DNA of 40,707 bases, taken from contig JAOAFV010000005.1 of assembly GCA_026416095.1 (NCBI GenBank), positions 1 to 40,707 on the forward strand. The letters are read 5' to 3'. The notes beneath the pieces are model-generated. The model worked only from the letters and a program-made list of their open reading frames with translations, ran no database searches and was not told the DNA's origin. Below, piece after piece: positions 35,742-40,707 of this stretch. Within the stretch, counting starts at the first letter, position 1. Every line of letters starts with the position of its first letter. The stretch is from Bacteroidales bacterium. Lineage in GTDB: Bacteria > Bacteroidota > Bacteroidia > Bacteroidales > GWA2-32-17. The translations under genes and the position numbers were made by a program.

Positions 35742-38700
35742 TTAACGTTTTATAGTTATAGGACCTGTTAATGGATCGGGAAAGGCTTCGTCGTGTAATA
35801 AGATTACATAATAGTATGTACCAGCAGGTAAAGGTTTTCCTTTGTAAGTGCCATCCCATCGTTCATTTTCGGGATAACCTTTGCTGTAAAAAAGCTGCTC
35901 GCCCCAGCGGTTAAATATCATAACTTCACAATTTGGAAATTTTTCTATTAAGTCTATAATCCAAACATCGTTTATGCCATCGCCATTGGGAGTAATTCCT
36001 GTTGGTATTCTTAAGCGTGGTAAAACGTTTATTTTAACAGAATCCTTAAATTTACAACCTTCGGGAGTAATTGCTACTAAGTAATATACAATTGTCTCGA
36101 ATGGATGTGCTGTTGTGGTCAAACTTGTTGAATCTGTAAGCCATTTGGATGGTGTCCAGTAGTAAGATGCAACTGTTCCAGAGATTGTACCACTTATGTT
36201 TGTAATCTGATCGTATATAATAGTTTGATTTTCGCCTGCGTTTACCGTTACAGTTGGATAGATACCTACAAATACTGAATCGATATCGAAGCATATACTA
36301 TCATAAGCAATGTAATAATAAGTTGTAGAATTTAATGGCTTTGCATAAGGATTAAAAATAGTACTGTCGGAAAGTGTTGATCCTGGTGTCCAATAAAATT
36401 CTTTGCCTCCAAAACCAAATATTTGTACTGAATCGCCATAACATATAGTTGTGTCGGGAATTGCTATTGCATTTACTGTAATAAGAGAATTAAGAATTAC
36501 GCTGTCGGTTTTATTACAATTATTAGCATCGGTTATTGTGTAATAGTAAACACCTGCTCCAATATTTACAATTGAATCGGACAAAATTCCAATGTTCCAC
36601 TTAACTGTGTAAGGTGGAGTGCCTCCTATAATGTTGGTAATGTATATGGCCCCACTGGTATCGAAATTATTACATAAAGGATATTTTAGTTTAACAGAAT
36701 CAAGTATTAAATTGGGTTCAATTAACGATAATGTGTCGGTTATACTACAATTATTAGCATCGGTTATTGTTACACTATAATTACCACCAGTTAAGTTTGT
36801 CAAAGTTGTATCGGTTGAGCCAGTATTCCAAAGTATTGAATATGGCATTACACCACCATTTATTGTTATTGTAATGTATCCGTTCGAATCGGAATAACAT
36901 AAAGGTGGTTTCATTAAGTAGACGATATATAGGCTATCGGGTTGGGTGAGTTGTATTAAGCGGGAGCGGCTACATAAACTATCGTCTACAACTTTAACAA
37001 TGTATTGACCTGCACATAAATTATTAATTATATTGCCTGTTTGAGGAGGTTGTGTAAACCATATATAATTATATGGAGGATACCCACCTTGAGCTTGCAC
37101 TTCAATCCATCCATCGCAGTTACCATAGCATCTAATGTTGGCTGAATCAACAATAAGTAGTTGTAAGTTTGATGTGTCGGTAATTTCGATATAAGAAGTT
37201 TTTGTACAGGAATTGTTATCGGTTATAGTAATAAAATATAAGTTTGCACAAAGTGAATCAATATTTGGTGTTGTTGCAAAATTAGCAGTTTCGCCCCATT
37301 GATATGTGTAAGGTGCTGTACCTCCATTTACCACTGCTGTAACCTGTCCACTACAATCTCCATGACAACCAACCTGGGCAATGTTAACAAACGAAATGTT
37401 AAGTGGTTCAGGTTGAGTTAAATATATGTTTGTACTATCAATACAAGAGCCTTGACCTGTTATTGTTACAGAATAATTGCCAAAACACAAGCCGGCAATA
37501 GTATCTGTGGTATCGTTTGTGCTCCATAATATGTTATACCCGTAAGCACCAATAACTTGCACAAGCAAAACTCCGTTACAATCTCCATTACATTTAATTG
37601 GACTAACTACATTTATAAGCACTTGCATTGGTGGTTGATCTTCGATTATAACTGTATCGGAATATTGACAACCGTTACTGTCGGTTACAGTAAAGTAATA
37701 CATACCAGGACATAAATCGTGAGCCACCGAGTCAGATAAACCTGAAATTGACCATTGGTATGATGCATATGGAGGTGTACCGCCTTGAGGTACGAGTACT
37801 ATTTGAGCATTACACATACCAGCACATGCAACAGGTGTTATATTTGCGTTTACTGTAAGAATATTTTGATCGGTTATTTCTATCATTTCAACCCGCGAAC
37901 ATAAGCTGTCGTCGGTTACAGTAACAAAATAAGTACCGGCACATAAATTTGTTGCAGTAGCTGTAGTTTGACCATTACTCCATAAAAATACATAAGGTGG
38001 GTAACCGCCAGATGCTTCGACTGTTGCACTACCATTACACCACCCAGCGCAAGTAATATGGTTTAAATCTGTTACATTAATAGTTAAATTAGAAGTATCG
38101 ATTATTGCAATGTTGTTTACAGTAGTACAACCATTGGCATCGGTTGCAGTTACGAAGTAAATATTAACACAAAGAGAATCGGCGGTAGCGGTTGTTTGAT
38201 TATTAGCATTTGCATCCCATTGGTAGGTATATGGTTGAGTACCACCCGATACCATAGCGGTTGCACTTCCTACACATTTTCCACAAGTTGTAGCAGTTAC
38301 ATTTGTAAAGTCAATAGTTAATGGATTTGGTTGTGTTATTAAAATTGAATCTTTTTTAATACAATTGTTATTGTCGGTTACTGTAAGGGTTAATATTCCT
38401 GCACATAAACTATCTGCTGTATTAGTGTTATCGCCATTAGACCAATTGTAAAAGTATGGCAAATTCCCTCCATTAACTGTTGCTTGTACAATTCCATTAC
38501 AATTACCAAAACATTTTATAGGTTCGGTAATGTTAATTATAATACTTAATTGCTGAGGTTGTAAAATGGTAACACTATCTATTTTAGTACATCCATTAGC
38601 ATCGATAATTATTAATTGATATGTTCCTGCACATAAATGGCTTAAGTCGGGATTTATTATTCCATTTAAATGAATCATATAAGGAGGGGTACCACCAAAA

Positions 38701-40688
38701 GGATATACAGCTATTTCGCCATCGCAAAAGTTATAACATGAAATAGGATGTGCTATTACTATTGAATCATTTAATTGTTGAGGTTCGGTTAAATTGACAG
38801 TTGCTGTTCTTGTACAATTATTTGCATCGGTGAGTGTAACAGTATAAATACCTGCACATAGATTACTGATAGTATTACCAGATTGTCCAGTGTTCCACAT
38901 AAAGAAATAAGGTTGAGTTCCGCCAGTAGCACTTACAATTATTTGACCGTTACATGTACCATAGCAAGTAGGGCTTATTATATTTGTTACCAATAAGTTT
39001 AAAGAACTTGTATCGGGTACTTGAATTGTGTCTACTTTTGTACACCCATTAGCGTCGGTGACTGTTATGGTATAATTGCCTGCACATAAACTATCTGCTG
39101 TGCTTACAATATCGCCATTCGACCATAGATAGTTATAACTTGGAGTACCGCCTGATACTGTTACAGTAATAATTCCTTCGCATACACCACTACATGCAGC
39201 TGGTATTGTTGTGAATTGTAGTGTTAAACTATCGGGTTGCGACATAAATACCGAATCGATTTTAGTACAACCGTTATTATCGGTAATAGTAAGGTAAGTA
39301 TAACCTGAACATACATTTGTGGCAGTATTTGTATTTTGACCATTTGACCATGTGTAGTTATAAGGAGGAATTCCTCCTAATGTAGTTGCAGTAATAACAC
39401 CATCGCAATTACCGAAACATTTTATAGAATTTGTTATATTGAAAGTGTTTATAATTGCTGTTGGTTGAGGTAAAAATATTGTATCGGCAATTGTACAACC
39501 ATTATTATCGGATATTGTAGCATAATAAAACCCTGTACATAAGTTATAAATGGTATCATTTAAACTGCCTGTATTCCATGTGTAAGTATATGGTGGAACA
39601 CCACCATTTACGTTTGCGGTTATTACTCCTGAACATTGGTTGTAACAATTTATATTTTGAATAATGTTAAGCGAAGCATTTAAGAGAGGAGGATTAATAA
39701 GAGTAATAGCATCAACTTTAATGCATAAACTATCGTCTGTTACGGTTATGAAGTAAGTACCAGCACACAGATTTGTTCGTGTAGGATTTGTACTACCATT
39801 GTCCCATAAATAAGAATAAGGAGGATAACCATTTATAGCAGTAATACTTATAGAACCATTACAATCTCCGTAGCAGGTAGGATCTTGTTTAGAAAGAATT
39901 AAAATTTGCAGATTAGAAGTATCCTGAATAAGTACAAAATTGGTATTTGTACAACCATTTGCATCGGTAATAGTAACAAAATGTGCACCACCACACAAGT
40001 TTATGGCTGTTTGAGTTGTTTGATTATTTGCCGATGCCGACCATTGATAAGTATAGCCAGGTGTACCTCCAACTACTTGGACGGTTGCGAAACCATTACA
40101 TGCTCCATGACAATCGACATTTCCAATATTTGAAAAAGATATTTGAATACTATCGGGTTGAGTTATTGTTATGTTAGTTGTACTAATTGAGCAACCTAAA
40201 TTGTCGGTAATAGTGATTTGGTATGTACCAGCATTCAATCCAGAGAATACATTTGATGTTTGTGCTCCATATCCAATGTTATATAAATAAGGTGATACAC
40301 CACCGCTCACGTATACAGTAATTGTTCCATTTGAATTCCCGTAACAAGGAAAAACATTTGTTTTTGAAATTGAATCGATAACAAGTTGTGGTGGCTGAAC
40401 TATTGTAATTGGATTAGTAACTTTTGTACAATTATTAGCGTCGGTAATAGTTACTATATATACACCAGGAGCTAAATTAGTAAAGGTATTTGAAGATTGA
40501 TTACCAGAACCTATATTGTACAAGTATGGAGGTACTCCTCCTGATACATAAATTGTTATACTACCATTATTATTCCCGTAACATGGTTGTATATTGTTTT
40601 TCTTTATGCTATCGATATTAAGAGCAGGGGGTTGTACAAAATTTACAGTAGTAGTATTCGAACAACCATTAGCATCAGTAACTGTTAC
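35742..40688 (-). CDS. SprB-like repeat adhesin with type B T9SS sorting domain (5' end cut)
   Basis: At least 1648 aa; the true N-terminus lies beyond the window. The frame formally extends to 40703, but 40689-40707 is sequencing adapter, which creates a false MYKRQ start. About 18 tandem repeats of roughly 76 residues follow a partial one. Each carries Cys-x-x-x-Cys-x-Gly (CYGNCNG type), a GGxPPYxYxW motif, and LCAGxYxVTVTDxNGC; they match the SprB repeats of gliding-motility adhesins. Two PKD/Ig-like modules follow (about residues 1400-1560), then the gliding-motility-associated CHU_C domain (ITPNGDGINDVW, FNRWGEQLFYSKGYP, LPAGTYYYVILL), ending PLTGPITIKR. It would be exported by T9SS and move or adhere at the surface. 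PorP/SprF is the next gene. Confidence 0.9.
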   Translation of the reverse strand, partial: VTVTDANGCSNTTTVNFVQPPALNIDSIKKNNIQPCYGNNNGSITIYVSGGVPPYLYNIGSGNQSSNTFTNLAPGVYIVTITDANNCTKVTNPITIVQPPQLVIDSISKTNVFPCYGNSNGTITVYVSGGVSPYLYNIGYGAQTSNVFSGLNAGTYQITITDNLGCSISTTNITITQPDSIQISFSNIGNVDCHGACNGFATVQVVGGTPGYTYQWSASANNQTTQTAINLCGGAHFVTITDANGCTNTNFVLIQDTSNLQILILSKQDPTCYGDCNGSISITAINGYPPYSYLWDNGSTNPTRTNLCAGTYFITVTDDSLCIKVDAITLINPPLLNASLNIIQNINCYNQCSGVITANVNGGVPPYTYTWNTGSLNDTIYNLCTGFYYATISDNNGCTIADTIFLPQPTAIINTFNITNSIKCFGNCDGVITATTLGGIPPYNYTWSNGQNTNTATNVCSGYTYLTITDNNGCTKIDSVFMSQPDSLTLQFTTIPAACSGVCEGIITVTVSGGTPSYNYLWSNGDIVSTADSLCAGNYTITVTDANGCTKVDTIQVPDTSSLNLLVTNIISPTCYGTCNGQIIVSATGGTQPYFFMWNTGQSGNTISNLCAGIYTVTLTDANNCTRTATVNLTEPQQLNDSIVIAHPISCYNFCDGEIAVYPFGGTPPYMIHLNGIINPDLSHLCAGTYQLIIIDANGCTKIDSVTILQPQQLSIIINITEPIKCFGNCNGIVQATVNGGNLPYFYNWSNGDNTNTADSLCAGILTLTVTDNNNCIKKDSILITQPNPLTIDFTNVTATTCGKCVGSATAMVSGGTQPYTYQWDANANNQTTATADSLCVNIYFVTATDANGCTTVNNIAIIDTSNLTINVTDLNHITCAGWCNGSATVEASGGYPPYVFLWSNGQTTATATNLCAGTYFVTVTDDSLCSRVEMIEITDQNILTVNANITPVACAGMCNAQIVLVPQGGTPPYASYQWSISGLSDSVAHDLCPGMYYFTVTDSNGCQYSDTVIIEDQPPMQVLINVVSPIKCNGDCNGVLLVQVIGAYGYNILWSTNDTTDTIAGLCFGNYSVTITGQGSCIDSTNIYLTQPEPLNISFVNIAQVGCHGDCSGQVTAVVNGGTAPYTYQWGETANFATTPNIDSLCANLYFITITDNNSCTKTSYIEITDTSNLQLLIVDSANIRCYGNCDGWIEVQAQGGYPPYNYIWFTQPPQTGNIINNLCAGQYIVKVVDDSLCSRSRLIQLTQPDSLYIVYLMKPPLCYSDSNGYITITINGGVMPYSILWNTGSTDTTLTNLTGGNYSVTITDANNCSITDTLSLIEPNLILDSVKLKYPLCNNFDTSGAIYITNIIGGTPPYTVKWNIGILSDSIVNIGAGVYYYTITDANNCNKTDSVILNSLITVNAIAIPDTTICYGDSVQIFGFGGKEFYWTPGSTLSDSTIFNPYAKPLNSTTYYYIAYDSICFDIDSVFVGIYPTVTVNAGENQTIIYDQITNISGTISGTVASYYWTPSKWLTDSTSLTTTAHPFETIVYYLVAITPEGCKFKDSVKINVLPRLRIPTGITPNGDGINDVWIIDLIEKFPNCEVMIFNRWGEQLFYSKGYPENERWDGTYKGKPLPAGTYYYVILLHDEAFPDPLTGPITIKR
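36456..40605 (-). repeat. Tandem SprB repeats with a four-repeat superperiod
   Basis: Eighteen repeats of about 228 bp. Every fourth one ends in a DTSNL/DTSSL linker instead of the usual QP linker. The Asp codons of these linkers lie at 39921, 39012, 38097 and 37176 (left base of each), giving periods of 909, 915 and 921 bp. Repeats at equal positions in each block resemble one another more than their neighbours do, for example IKCFGNCNG-like openings and YTYQW followed by an extended ANNQTT loop. The last two repeats fall outside the pattern. Confidence 0.8.
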
Positions 40689-40707
40689 CTGTCTCTTATA
40701 CACATCT
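40689..40707. other. Tn5 mosaic-end / Nextera adapter sequence (assembly artefact)
   Basis: CTGTCTCTTATACACATCT, 19 of 19 bases, at the very end of the window. This is the transposon end used in tagmentation library kits and not genomic sequence. It should be trimmed. Confidence 0.97.

Noticed and set aside
36456-40605. Long tandem repetition as a CRISPR or DNA-level satellite
   Set aside because: The period of about 228 bp keeps one open frame with conserved cysteines and tryptophans; the repetition is at protein level.

Overview
The window comes from a low-GC member of the Bacteroidota. The evidence is a PorP/SprF outer-membrane protein next to a giant SprB-type repeat adhesin, C-terminal sorting domains of both type IX secretion classes, a TonB-dependent receptor, a DUF2723 membrane protein, and many matches to the Bacteroidota -7 promoter element TAnnTTTG, several of them unusually close to start codons. 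I cannot name a genus. The right edge (40689-40707) is an exact 19-base Tn5 mosaic end / Nextera adapter, so this is probably the edge of an assembled contig and the last gene is cut by library sequence, not by biology.

Layout. 1-1974 (minus): secreted amidase with CUB domain, cut at the left edge. 2322-5009 (plus): BFN-domain protein, nucleoside transporter and thyA, tightly packed. 5147-11193 (minus): five-gene operon pairing two ferredoxin-MinD-type ATPases with a WecA-like initiating transferase, an outer-membrane barrel of Wzi/RemB type, and a GT2 glycosyltransferase fused to a degenerate sugar-phosphate-transferase-like module. 11234-12007 (plus): exonuclease III. 12013-15677 (minus): T9SS cargo protein and TonB receptor. 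15828-18026 (minus): small membrane proteins around dprA. 18128-21917 (plus): DUF2723 protein and polysaccharide deacetylase. 22443-23162 (plus): DPM1-like glycosyltransferase, convergent with a decayed membrane glycosyltransferase (23186-24764). 25033-26464 (minus): tRNA-Pro and metK. 26642-29582 (minus): glnS and a radical SAM gene. 29982-31467 (plus): coiled-coil lipoprotein and DUF6973-like secreted protein. 31855-33394 (minus): SAM-hydroxide-adenosyltransferase-like gene and mazG. 33433-40688 (minus): SprB-like adhesin, PorP/SprF, DUF4296 lipoprotein and anmK.

Main points of interest. (1) A coupled operon puts a paired ferredoxin-MinD ATPase module, whose second member has lost its P-loop lysine, in front of surface-glycan genes. 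(2) A short non-autonomous mobile element occurs twice (22064-22172 and 31518-31627), each copy with its own 5-bp target duplication; its end sequence also forms a perfect palindrome after the TonB receptor gene that probably acts as a terminator. (3) The SprB-like protein has a higher-order structure: about 18 single repeats arranged in blocks of four with DNA periods of 909, 915 and 921 bp. (4) The TonB receptor leader can form a hairpin whose loop is perfectly complementary to a downstream segment, a possible pseudoknot. (5) A GT-C type gene is a clear multi-lesion pseudogene.

All calls come from reading motifs and gene order by eye. No database or structure search was run.
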